The translations under genes were made by a program, and so were the position numbers. A stretch of DNA of 60,000 bases from Liolophura sinensis (taxonomy: Eukaryota > Mollusca > Polyplacophora > Chitonida > Chitonidae), in the NCBI RefSeq assembly GCF_032854445.1, contig NC_088295.1:51691249-51751248 (forward strand), given 5' to 3'. The notes under the pieces were generated by a model. It worked only from the letters and a program-made list of their open reading frames with translations. It was not told the origin of the DNA and searched no databases. The stretch's first letter is position 1. Every line of letters begins with the position of its first letter. Below, piece after piece: positions 27,460 to 38,659 of this stretch.

Positions 27460-28820
27460 ACTTGGGCAGGGCGTATAAACATGCTACCCCATTTAACTGC
27501 ATGTGAAGTTAACTCCCTTTGCCCAGATACCTGTCCCTCAAGACAACAGAACTATTTTTATCACCGTTATATATCAAAATACCCATGCGTTGTGTCGTGT
27601 GCAAAATCATAGCTTTTTTCTTTTGCGCGAAGTATATATGGTACAATGTGTGAGTGCGTATGGAACTGTGCCAAAAATAAGGTCGAGTACATACATACTA
27701 ATACGTTAATGCATTTGAACGATAGGTCTTTCATGCATGACGATAGGCCTACAAGTATTTTGAGAAGAAACACCGCTTTGATGAATGCGTTTATAGATTC
27801 AGTTACACACTAAATAAATGCGTCGCCGGTAAAGTAACTCCCACTAAACTGTAATATTGCCGGTACTTATTTCTATAATTTTACCCATCTGATTAGCATG
27901 GTCTGTAAGATTAGAGTATACACAGGTCTTGTTATATATATTCTGTGGTCAATTCATACATAACACATGCACAGCCGCTACAGATACACTCATATGATTG
28001 TTACTAATGCAATTTTGGCGGAAAAAGAATATCTTTATATATACAGGCCTATTCTAACCCAATGATAAAATAATTTTTCACTGAATTTGTGTACTTGGCT
28101 GTCGCATACAGCCTTTGTATGATATGCTTTAACCTCCCAGGCGGAGGGCATCAGTCGTATGTGGAGTTGCTGAACGTCTTCACGTCTAACCAAACCACCT
28201 ATGCTGATCACGTACATTATCTGCCGCTAATTAATTAATGCGACAATCTAAAATAGGTCTGAAGAGTGGAGCGAGCTTCTAGGTTATGTACTCATATATG
28301 GTTTACGAACAATTGCATACACTCAACAGGTATTCCTACAACCTTTCTATTACAAGCATCATACTCACTTTAAATTATGGGACTTCAGTTGTTAGCAGTA
28401 CTACTGTTATTAAACATAAAACAAAATGCATTTATGCCATAAAAATAATTATCCAGTGCGCATCACAGCTTGACTGAAACTTGCACTAGTCATTCGCTCG
28501 TGCATGTGCCGTTCAAGGATTTCACATCACGATTGTGGCTTCTTCTAAAAAGTTAATGGAAATATTTATACTGCTTCTTCATTGGAACACCATATGCCGA
28601 CGCCCCACCCAATGACATGCCGTACATCTGCTGACATCGGGCCAATCGAAGGCAGGATTTGGAACACTTGACCTCTGCCCTCTTGCATGAGCGTTAGACC
28701 AGGGAAGTGTGAAGAATGCGCATTGCAGGTTGTCGGTTTGTTATTGTGTATCTGTTATATATACGAGTTTGTTCGAGAGGAGACACAACAAGCTTCACGT
28801 CTGAATGTATGGAAAAATAA
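27460..28820. other. Unassigned DNA
   Basis: Short ORFs only (28035-28217 on minus, 28286-28477 on plus), none with a domain or paired splice sites. Confidence 0.4.
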
Positions 28821-28821
28821 A

Positions 28822-28824
<3 letters not shown>

Positions 28825-28866
<42 letters not shown>
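28825..28866. repeat. (TA)n microsatellite
   Basis: About 20 TA units. Confidence 0.97.
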
Positions 28867-28867
<1 letters not shown>

Positions 28868-29368
28868 GCCTAACAATTGTTCAGAGGTGCATTTCACGAT
28901 CAAAGTAAGGATATATCTACACAAATGGCTGATATTTAGCTCATCAGTTGCATGAATGGAGGTTGAATCCACGCTGTTCAGTAAGTGTTTCCTACGACTT
29001 AGACGAGGCTTTAAATTGAGGTTTCCTTTCCTAGAAAATTAAATAAAGAAAGAAGAAACGGGTCGGTCATACAGTGGACCGTGTGTCACTCCTCTCTGAT
29101 TGGGCGGGGCGCCCAGCATAGTGTGTTCGGCATGATGGTGTTGTGAGGCAGCACTGTAACCATCTTAGCCTTACTGATGCCAACCTATACCCCAAGGACA
29201 CCGCACGTTGATATGACCGCGGAATAATGTTAAGAGTCATGAAAAAAGCATTCTAACATTATCAACAATCCCAACAAACCGACCGATAAATAACCAACTC
29301 ACTTTAATATGGTGTACAGTTTGTGCCAGGAAAAAGCACTTTTATTAACCTGTGTCCTCGAGAATGGG

Positions 29369-29543
29369 CCTTTAACGTGCAAAGACTTGACGCGACAACT
29401 CGAACGATATTTTGTCCACATTAAAACTCGACCCACCGTGAACCAAACGTTGCCTTTCGAAAGTGAAGACTGTGCTAAATTTGAAAGTCCACATCGTATT
29501 TCGAATTCTACCTGGGGCCTTAACATGCAAAATGTCGACGCAC
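29369..29543. repeat. Weak direct repeat pair
   Basis: 'gggcctttaacgtgcaaaga' + 'cttgacgcgac' (29369-29399) resembles 'ggggccttaacatgcaaaat' + 'gtcgacgcac' (29514-29543). Both strands have ORFs of about 80 codons here, but no domain is recognisable. Confidence 0.35.
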
Positions 29544-29672
29544 AATGCTGACGTCAAATTTTGTATTATTTTGTATGCGTTGGGTTTTTGGGTTGGATAC
29601 AAACGTGTTTTTAATGGTACAAATAGAACACTGCTCTAATGAGTAAAACAGGGCATATAGCGAACTATATAT

Positions 29673-30116
29673 ATGTATATGTTGATGTGCTCATTGACAA
29701 GCGGATATCCTTGCGTAAGGCGCAAAACACCAATCAAAACCATTGGCTATTGTATGAAATTTGACGGCAAATTTATATTCATTATGAAACTTCTCTGGGT
29801 CTATGGGATCTGCCACTTATCGTCGACTGTGCATGTTGTTAATATTGTCCACTTTGCAAAATCCAAGTTGTTTAACAGTCTTTCCTTGCTTAAGGCGGCC
29901 ATAGTATTTGTGGAAATAGCTAGAAATATGAATTACACTGTGCTGATAAGGTCATTCAAAGACGTATATGAACTGTTTAGCCCCCTATACATAGCCTACG
30001 AAGCGGAGTATACGCTTCTCGTGTTGACAATGTCTGTAGGGTGCTATTGGGCGACGGTTAGCGATCGATACTGTGACTATAAGAGGGAAAAGCAGGTAGT
30101 GAGAATTAAGGTGTGA
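29673..30116 (+). CDS. Unrecognised 147-residue ORF, probably not a gene
   Basis: Single-exon frame, MYMLMCSL... to QVVRIKV. The first 30 codons run over a SINE 3' remnant (gcgcaaaacaccaatcaaaa, 29719-29738), which argues against a conserved gene. The rest is hydrophobic in places (TLLVLTMSVGCYW) but matches no family I know. Confidence 0.15.
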   Translation: MYMLMCSLTSGYPCVRRKTPIKTIGYCMKFDGKFIFIMKLLWVYGICHLSSTVHVVNIVHFAKSKLFNSLSLLKAAIVFVEIARNMNYTVLIRSFKDVYELFSPLYIAYEAEYTLLVLTMSVGCYWATVSDRYCDYKREKQVVRIKV

Positions 30117-30208
30117 ATAACATGAGCTCAGGGTAATGGTAAGCAGCACACATCACATGGCGCCATGTTGTATATATGGAGCCCATTCCACATATAATGT
30201 AGCAGCGA

Positions 30209-30664
30209 TGGCTCATTAGTGCCATTCGAAATTTTAACATTTTCTAATGATTTACCGTGGTTCAAGGCTTTTATAATGAAAGCTTATTGTTGAGACCAAA
30301 TAATTTAAAGTATTTGGAAAAGGTAATTAACGCAGGTACAAAAATATTTTGGATAAAATTGATAAATTCAGATTTAAACTGAAAAACAGTGAAAAACGTT
30401 TTCTTCTCAGTGTAATCCTTTTCTCCGCCATGTAAACGTTTTCACCTTGGAGAAAAGGTTTCCACCGCGGAGAAAACCTTTCCGCCGAGAAGTTTTTAGT
30501 TAAATTTATCAATTTTGTGTAAAATGCTTTTGTTGCTGCGTCGATTTCCCTTTGCATATACTTGAAATGCTGAAGTTCATAATGATAAGTTTCATTAGAA
30601 AGTCCTCGGAATTTGTGTAAATCATCAGAAAATGCTAAAAATTTCGATTGGCACTAACGGACCA
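30209..30664. mobile_element. Foldback DNA element (family F), copy 1, 456 bp
   Basis: The termini TGGCTCATTAGTGCC and the reverse complement of 'ggcactaacggacca' are inverted repeats extending about 45 bp (cattttctaatgatttac / gtaaatcatcagaaaatg). The interior has CTCCGC-rich subrepeats: 'ttttctccgccatgtaaacg', 'ccaccgcggagaaaaccttt'. No coding capacity. Confidence 0.75.
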
Positions 30665-30669
30665 CCGTA

Positions 30670-32305
30670 ATGAACTGTTGGTTACATCTGGTCAGCAGAT
30701 GAACTACAATATCCACAACTGTTCATGCAAGGAACTTGTCTCCATTGGAGGTACATGCAACATGGCAGGTTGGAGTGTGACTTTGATGTGATGAGTATAC
30801 CTACATGCAAAAGAATTGGCTGCTATAACTAGGGTGTAAATGTGAGCCTATATATATTTTCCTAAGGCGCGTTAGTTGATTGGGGTGTTATCATGGAGTG
30901 TCGTTGTGGAATGGGAACAAAAAGAGGTGTGTTCGTTACCATTTCCAAACAAAATATATACCCTTGAAAATATATGGCTGCGTTGAAATATTGACTAGGA
31001 GCGTTGCCAGTTTCTTTAATTGGGCGTGAACGGAACGTGTAACTGTAGGTTATTAGTGTCATATAGCTAGACGTAATAGAGATAGAGATATTATTACACT
31101 TGTTTAATTAGATCTAACCAGAACGTGCATATGCCTTTTTTGTTACCTTCGGCCTCCAAAGTAATTCCTGTACGCTGCATAACCGGCTTTATAAACGGAT
31201 ATGTCGACCATTGATAACGACTGACCGAGGTAATGACCCCGGCTAAAACCATCTCTCAAACAGATCACAGACCCATCTGTGGTGTGGTGAATGTGGGGGT
31301 GGGGCCGAACATGACCCTGTCTGATTCACCGTGGACAGTGGAATTCCTCCGGGCCAAATTGGACCGAAGACGAGTCAGCAAAGGTCACGGCCAGATGTAG
31401 TGCATAATGATATCACGGCAGATCGGCAGAGTTGACCATAGCGGAAGGGTCAGTGGTGTAAAGGCTGGCAGCCGCAGTGGCGTTACATGCAGGCCAGCAG
31501 ACAGTCCTTATACACGTATGACCTAGGTGACATGGATTGTACAACGACAGGCGTTGCATGCATAGATAGTTTATACCATTCTAATGCTGCTTCTGCGGCA
31601 CAGACCTATCATCGACCCGCAGCTCCGAGGCTTCGTGCTTTTGCATGGTCGGTTTCACCTGATAAAAGGCGGTAATGTGGTTGGGCCAATCGTCGTACTA
31701 AAGCATCTCTTCAAACGACAATAACCCGGAGAGTGTTCATTATTGATTCACATCACAGCTGGCATGTGTATATATAGCAGTTTTCGATAGAAACGCACTT
31801 TTCCACAACTGGCTAAATGTATATTAAGATCTAGTGTTCAATGTGTGACTTAAACCATGAAATGTTGCATTTTAAAAATGACCTGAATGTGGGCGAAAAT
31901 GCAAGAACTTCGCAACTTTTTCGGGAAGTTGAGGGTCTGTACCTTTTTTGACGATTTAGGCTCTTGAATAGAATCTTTGACTTACTAAAGGGTTTGCATT
32001 TACTCATGCTATCACATCAGAAATAACTAAGCCGTGTATAAGCTGTATTTGACACTTGAAAGTTCATTGGCAAAATGCACGCTCTTCGCTGAGAACTTTG
32101 GGAAGATGTTGTGTAAGCCGCTTAGTTAGTAGCCTATTCACTGGCAGAGCAGCTGATGGAGTCAGGTTATGAGGAAACATTTAAATGAAGACCTAGCCAC
32201 GAAGTACGAATGCATTCGCGGATAAATACCATGAGAACGGCGTCAGAATAGTGAACAAACGGGTAGAACATATTAGAGCAATGGACAATATAAAACCTTC
32301 GAAAA
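30670..32305. other. Unassigned DNA
   Basis: Contains a GC-richer patch with a 55-codon ORF from an ATG near 31213 (MTPAKTISQTDHRP... VEFLRAKLDRRR) and another at 31487-31675. Neither has a recognisable domain. Confidence 0.35.
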
Positions 32306-32309
32306 AGTT

Positions 32310-32472
32310 ATTTATTTATTTATTTATTTATTTATTTGATTGGTGTTTACGCCGTACCCAAGAATATTTCACTTATACAACGGCGGCCAGCATTATGGTG
32401 GGAGGAAACCGGACAGGGAGGAAACCCACGACCATCCACCGGTTGCTGCCAGACCTTCCCACGTACGGTCGA
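32310..32472 (-). mobile_element. SINE (family A), 5'-truncated
   Basis: A (ttta)n tail, 'gattggtgtttacgccgtac', 'aacggcggccagcattatgg', then 'gaccttcccacgtacggtcg'. The GGGCAGAGCCC block is shortened and the tRNA-like head is absent. Confidence 0.88.
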
Positions 32473-32651
32473 GAAAAAAAAATAAGAATATCATTTACAA
32501 GAATATCTTAGAAACACACAGATGCGAAACAATCTAATGGGGACAGACATGGAAGTCGGGTGGATAAAAAGCATTAAGAGAATATTTATGGGTGGGAAAC
32601 TGAGAGGAACAGATAATGTGTTTACACCGCCTTCACACTGCCCACCCACTT

Positions 32652-33253
32652 TGGCCTGTTAGTGCCATTTTAAACATTTTCTAATGATTCACCGAGCTTC
32701 ATTTTTTTTTAAATGAAAGCTTATCATTATGAACAAATGACGGACTTTACCTGTATGGAAAAGGGAATTAAAACAAACACAAACATATTTTGGACAAAAT
32801 TGATAAATTCAGCTATAAACTTTTCATTAAAACAACGAAAAATGTTCGCAGTTTAAACCTTTTCTCCGCAGTCTAAACCTTTTCTCCGCGGTGGAAAGGT
32901 TTTCTCCGCGGTGTAAATCTTTCTCCGCGGTGGAAAGGTTTTCTCCGCGGCGGAAATCCACGTGTCACTTAGCGTCGATCCGAGATATTCAACATCTTTG
33001 ATCTGACGAACATCCTGGGATGCTGAGTGTGATATCTAAAATCGAGGCTAAACTGCGGAGAAAACTTTTTTCGATGGTTTTCGAAGTTTATAGCAGAATT
33101 TATCAATTTTGTCTAAAATCTTTGCTGCGTTAATTTTCTTTTGTATATACTTCAAATTCTGAGGTTCATAATCATAAGTTTGATAAGAAATTCCTCCGAA
33201 TCACTGTAAATCAGAAGAAAATGATACAAATTTCGAATGGCACTAACGGGCCA
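32652..33253. mobile_element. Foldback DNA element (family F), copy 2, about 602 bp
   Basis: The termini TGGCCTGTTAGTGCC and reversed 'ggcactaacgggcca' match copy 1. The interior carries about five CTCCGCGG subrepeats (32860-32950), such as 'ccttttctccgcggtggaaa' and 'ggttttctccgcggtgtaaa', plus about 90 bp absent from copy 1. Non-autonomous. Confidence 0.8.
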
Positions 33254-34021
33254 CCGTAGGCAATCGTACCAATTGCTTTATTCTAATTTTAAAAAATAAG
33301 TGACGCGCAGAGGGTTATTGTGCAGTTAACCTTCATGCTAAATGACTGTTCAATAAAATCGTCAAATGGGCATATAGCTACTGTAGGACTACTATAGAGT
33401 TTGTGTTTACTGCGCCGTGTTGAATTTTGCGGTTTCCACGTTCTACACACACTTTGAGAAACAGCCCTCTGGTCTTATTCAAATAGATCTGTAGTGGACC
33501 AGACATATGTGTCATCAGACAATCAAATCATTCTATGTTCATAAACAGATATAAATATATCTAACGGAAATCCCACAAAACAGCTGAAAACACCTGTATA
33601 TATCGCCTTGATCTGCTCTGGAAACAGCATTAAGCCGCCAATGATTTAACTGCTGTAGGTCATTTATAATGGACGCTATTATTTGTATATAACGTGCTAA
33701 CAGTGTATTATTTAATGTTACGGTTGTTGATTGCCATCGTATTAAATGTCACGCATTAAACGGAGATGTTTCAATACTTACCACACAAACCCCATTAACA
33801 TTTTACATGTGTAGCCCATGGAATCATATTGACTTCTACTGCGTGTCTGCTGGATGTTTTCGTGCATGCAGTACGGAGTTCCTGATAGGCTGATTGTAGT
33901 TTTCCCTTATTATAATCACATTCCCTGCACTCAAATTTTCTTCACTACGACAGTAAACATGATCACATGTCCGTTAATGCTATTCAGTGCGTCACACTGC
34001 TGTGTGTTGATGTATGCAGTT
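33254..34021. other. Unassigned DNA
   Basis: No exon or repeat family recognised. Confidence 0.4.
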
Positions 34022-34033
34022 GTATATTGTATA

Positions 34034-34300
34034 TTTATTTATTTTATTTGATTGGTGTTTTACGCCGTACTCAAGAATATTTCACTTATACGACGGCGGC
34101 CAGCATTATGGTGGGAGGAAACCGGGTACAGCCCGGAGGAAACCCACGACCATCCGCAGGTTGCTGGCAGACCTTCCCACTTACGGCAGGAGAGGAAGCC
34201 AGCATGGGCTGGACTTGAACTCAGAGCGACCGCATTGGTGAGAGGCTTCTGGGTCATTACGCTGCACGAGCGCGCTAACCGACTGAGCCACAGAGGCCCC
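34034..34300 (-). mobile_element. Full-length SINE (family A) with a 12-bp target-site duplication
   Basis: A well-preserved copy with the complete tRNA-like head. It is flanked by 'gtatattgtata' at 34022-34033 and 34301-34312. Best available copy for a family consensus. Confidence 0.95.
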
Positions 34301-34340
34301 GTATATTGTATACATTAGACAACAAAACCGTAGAGATGAA

Positions 34341-34481
34341 TATTTATTTATTTGATTTTGGGTGTTTTACACCGTACTTAAGAATATTTCACTTATACGA
34401 CGGCGGCCAGCATTATGGTGGGTGGAAACCGGGCAGAGCCCGAGGGAAACCCACGACCATCCGCAGGTGGCTGGCAGACTA
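34341..34481 (-). mobile_element. 5'-truncated SINE (family A) next to the full copy
   Basis: It covers the AT tail to 'cgcaggtggctggcagac'. It is flanked by 'tagagatgaata' and 'tagagataata', an imperfect target duplication typical of truncated insertion. Confidence 0.88.
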
Positions 34482-34489
34482 GAGATAAT

Positions 34490-35680
34490 AAGTCACGTTT
34501 GAACAGTTGTGCGTGTATATGTTATCTTCATTTCAGATGATACTGATTACAGTTGGCCCACAACTTGATTTCTAACAATCATTACACGAGGAGATTTGGC
34601 GGGAGCTATATATTATCTGCTCAAAACTTTCAAATGTGAGAACCATTTCCATTTGTAGTGCGTTAGACTAAATTAATTGCTTTTGTTCTTTAATTTTCAT
34701 TTTTTTTTCTAACTTCCAGTTTGTACGAGTCCAGATCTGTTGGAAATAAGTAAAAAAAAAACAGTATCAACATTGTCTCAATTTTTATTCCAAATGTTGA
34801 CCAAAGGAGTTACAACCTTTTTTAAATTTTACTCTGTACTACATATACAGACATGGACATGTTGTTGCTGAGATTGCATTGCTGGTGGAATCTACCGATT
34901 GTTCACACTTTGTCAAGTGTAATACCCTTACGAAAGATGTCTAAAACTACTCTCCTATAAAGCCCGCCTGAAGTTTTTGGAAGGCTGCCGTCGTGCCGTA
35001 TTCTGTAATATCTAGTTAGGCCAGCGTGCCGCTGCCAGGCGTTGATTAACGTGCAGGCGTACCTACAGCGACTACCTTATTTATCGATTCACATAATGAC
35101 CCGTTCTCAATATAATTGAGGGTTTCCCTTAACAAGTTCAAATCTCCATCGCTTAACACGACACCGACCTTCCTGCGATTTCTATCGGTCGATTAAAATG
35201 ACATTTGGCTAGATTAAAACTGTCAAACCGTATAGATATCGTTTTTTCGTCAATTCTTTGTGAGTTCTCCAGAAGCCATTGGTGCTGGAATAAAAAAAAA
35301 AACGTGTCATGGGGTGCTAAACAAGAGGGGTCCGAAACGCGAGCAATTTGTATACGATGGTATTACATTAACATCCAAACACATAAATAAATGTTCCATT
35401 TGTTTTAAAACAAGAAATATTATCAAGTACAAAAAAAACGGACAAGTGGAAGAATGTCGACTGGGATACAGGACATTATTCTGTGAGCAGCAGGGTTATA
35501 GGGCAGATGGAACAAAGTGGTATTAGGTTGTAGCTATGGATTGCACGCGCTTATAATATAGTCTCCGTAATTCTTTTCTCCATGTATGGTAATAAAAATA
35601 ATGTACCAGATAACTGTGGATGTTAAATATGTCAAGAAAGAGCACGATCTGGCTTGTAGGACTCTTGGAATATACTTACT
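34490..35680. other. Unassigned DNA with an unrecognised ORF
   Basis: An ORF at 35260-35526 (88 codons, lysine-rich, CSICFKTRN and a C-terminal FCEQQGYRADG) has no family I recognise. The rest is AT-rich. Confidence 0.35.
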
Positions 35681-35682
35681 GA

Positions 35683-35716
35683 TATATTTGATTGGTGTTT
35701 TATGCTGTACTCAAGA
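35683..35716 (-). mobile_element. Short SINE (family A) tail fragment
   Basis: 'atatttgattggtgttttat' + 'gctgtactcaagaa' only. Confidence 0.7.
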
Positions 35717-35799
35717 ACCTGGGTATGGTGTTCTCGCCTTACACAATTGGCATTAGGCCTTGAAGTTCATCGCATTGGACCAAATGCAGAATGATTGAA

Positions 35800-36450
35800 C
35801 ATTATATGCTAGAGGTTCTTGGTTCTAGAATGCTTAATTCCAGATACTTTATGAGAGAACATCTCATTCCAGGTACCTGATTCCGAAAACCTAAATGTAA
35901 AATGTGTGAATATGTAACATTATACTCCATGTTCCCGATTCTAAAATGTGCAGCAATCTGGGACACAAGAGTCCACGTGGTTTTGGAAAGCCAAATGATA
36001 AATGCATGATAAGGAAACACCACATGTCATGTTAATTACTTCACAAAGACATATATAGGGAATAAAGGTAACATCATATTCCATATTTTGGAGTCTAAAT
36101 AGCTAAATGTTAAATGCATTTTAAGGGAACACCGTATTTCATGTTAGGAATTCCGAAAAGCTGAATAACACATGCATGAATATGGAAAACTGTATTTCAT
36201 GTTTGTGATTCAGAAAATTAAGACAAGTGTTAAATGCGTGAAAAAAGGAAAGCCTTATTCTACATATCCCATATTTGCCAGTGATTCCGAGTAAATAGCG
36301 CATACAATATTCCAGGTGTGTCATTCTAAAAAGTCAAACGTTAAATGCATAAGTATTGGCAACATCATACATTCCAGGTATAGGTGATTCTGGAAGGCCA
36401 GATGCTATATACAGGTTGAAGGAACACCATATTTGATGTTCGTGGTTCCT
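35800..36450. repeat. Degraded ~75-80-bp tandem repeat field
   Basis: Recurring elements in order: 'attccatgttcgtgattc', 'cgaaaagctaaatg', 'ttaaatgcatgaatatgg', 'aacaccatattt'. About eight diverged units; the centre of each is best preserved. Confidence 0.7.
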
Positions 36451-36459
36451 GAACGCCTT

Positions 36460-37020
36460 ATATTCAAGGAAAAGAAAGCTGAAATACAAATGAAGGTTCG
36501 TCCGACAGACAACTGAAACCTGTGCGTAAAAATATTTTCAGATTTTATTAAGAGTGTTGAAAGGAATTCAAAAATTTGAACTCTAGGGTGGGATTTATGA
36601 ACCATACAGACGGTATCTAGGAACGCTGACCTCACATCACTTTTTTTCCTGATGTTCACGAGAAGGAAGGAATTATTGGGGAACATTACCTCTAATTTAT
36701 CTCTAATTTATACATAAAAAGAGTTATTTCAACATTCATTGTCGTTATCACAGATGGATAAACTTCCTGTGACATTAGAGTTCTTAACCTCTGATGGTAT
36801 AGTCCATAAAGCCCACCTTAAAATTCAAATGTTTCAGGGCGTTTAAATCTTTTCACAAAAATCTAAAAAAAAATAAATGAATGTATATTTATGCATAGTT
36901 TTATGTGATCCATTTAGTGATGCCTACTTCGATTTTTAGAGGTTTTTTCCTTTACATGCATTGGGGGGGGGGAACATAATTTTCCATGACTATCGCCTGA
37001 CAACCGGACACTGACAACAC
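36460..37020. other. Unassigned DNA
   Basis: A short poly(G) run (36963-36971) and otherwise unremarkable sequence. Confidence 0.4.
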
Positions 37021-37023
37021 TAC

Positions 37024-38206
37024 GCATGGTGAACACCTTAATGTTAGAAGCACTCGGAGAACGGCCTACACTACCTCACGTTACACTGACGACACAATCC
37101 ATGGTGAACACCTTAATGTTAGAAGCACTCGGAGAACGGCCTACACTACCTCACGTTACACTGACGACATTATGCATGGTGAACACCTTAATGTCGGAAG
37201 CACTCGGAGAACGGCCTACACTACCTCACGTTACACTGACGACACAATCCATAGTGAACACTTTGATGTCGGAAGCACTCGGAGAACGGCCTACACTACC
37301 TCACGTTACACTGACGACACAATCCATGGTGAACACTTTGATGTCGGAAGCACTCGGAGAACGGCCTACACTACCCCTACGTGACACTGATGACACTATT
37401 TGTGGTGAACACTTTGATGTCGGAAGCACTCAGAAAACGGCCTACACTACCCCCACGTTACACTGATGACACTATTCGTGGTGAACACTTTGATGTTTTG
37501 AGCACTCGGAGAACATCCTACACTACCCCCACGTTACACTGATGACACAATCCATGGTGAACACTTTGATGTTTTGAGCACTCGGAGAACATCCTACACT
37601 ACCCCTACGTGACACTGATGACACTATTTGTGGTGAACACTTTGATGTCGGAAGCACTCAGAAAACGCCCTACACTACCCCCACGTTACACTGTCGACAC
37701 AATCCATGGTGAACACTTTGATGTTTTGAGCACTCGGAGAACGGCCTACACTACCTCACGTTACACTGATGACACTATTCGTGGTGAACACTTTGATGTT
37801 TTGAGCACTCGGAGAACATCCTACACTACCCCTACGTGACACTGATGACACTATCCATGGTGAACACTATAATGTCGGAAGCACTCGGCGAGCGGTATAC
37901 ACTACCTCAGGTTAAACTGATGACATCAAGAGTGCTAAACACTTTGATGTCAGGAGTACTCGGCGAGCGGTATACACTACCTCAGGTTAAACTGAAGACA
38001 CCAAGAGTGCTGAACAGTTTGATGTAGGGAGTACTCGGCGAGCGGTGTACACTACCTCAAGTTACACTGATGACACCAAGAGTGCTGAGCACTTTGATGT
38101 CGTCAGTACTCGGCGAGCGGTATACACTACCTCAAGTTACACTGATGACACCAAGAGTGCTGAGCACTTTGATGTCGGGAGCACTCGGCGAGCGGAATAC
38201 ACTACG
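37024..38206. repeat. 75-bp minisatellite, about 16 copies
   Basis: The unit includes 'atggtgaacaccttaatgtt', 'gaagcactcggagaacggcc' and 'tacactacctcacgttacac'. The period is 75 (25 codons), with 76-bp variants containing 'acccccacgtt' that shift the frame. Later copies (after 37870) form a distinct subtype with 'ggcgagcggtatacactacc' and 'caagagtgct'. Confidence 0.95.
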
Positions 38207-38229
38207 TTGAACACATAAACTGGGACCTT

Positions 38230-38655
38230 GTGACTGGGAGCTTGCTTCGTGTGAGATCCGCTTTAGTGGATCTACGCGGGCTTGCGATCATCGACAACTG
38301 CTCTGAATTGAAACTGTTATACTTTTCTGCGACTCGAAGCATCCAGTTGTACCCAGCACTGTCGAAATACACGTGGTTGCGTCCAGTTGGTCCAGTTGGA
38401 CAAAAGCGTATCGCGTACAGGTCGACTTTGTGCAATTGTAAGTCGACGTATGCCTGGATCTACGGCCGCGGCCACTTATCTAGCGGACTACCACCTTGTT
38501 TCCGTGTACAAGTCAGCATAAACCTCAATACGCACCATAACAACTTCGATGCATTGCAAAAGACAGCATTCTTTTTTAACATACAAGACAGGAAAACTAG
38601 CGTTGAAGACGAAAACAAATGGCATCTAGAAATGAAATATTGCTATGGTGTTTAG
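38230..38655 (+). CDS. Unrecognised 141-residue ORF
   Basis: The frame MTGSLLRVRSALVDLRG... to EMKYCYGV starts right after the 75-bp array and is locally GC-richer than its surroundings. An equally plausible minus-strand ORF (38202-38435, HVYFDSAGYNWMLRV) overlaps it. No domain recognised, so strand and reality are open. Confidence 0.2.
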   Translation: MTGSLLRVRSALVDLRGLAIIDNCSELKLLYFSATRSIQLYPALSKYTWLRPVGPVGQKRIAYRSTLCNCKSTYAWIYGRGHLSSGLPPCFRVQVSINLNTHHNNFDALQKTAFFFNIQDRKTSVEDENKWHLEMKYCYGV

Positions 38656-38659
38656 GTGA

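Noticed and set aside
27334-28972. ORFs containing IYIYIY at 27334 and 28687-28972
   Set aside because: Open only because (TA)n has no stop in those frames.
34014-34318. Overlapping ORFs such as LIGVLRRTQEYFTYTTAASI as a conserved protein family
   Set aside because: They lie inside SINE family A. The same peptide reappears at 5204, 32251, 49087, 55785 and elsewhere because the SINE does.
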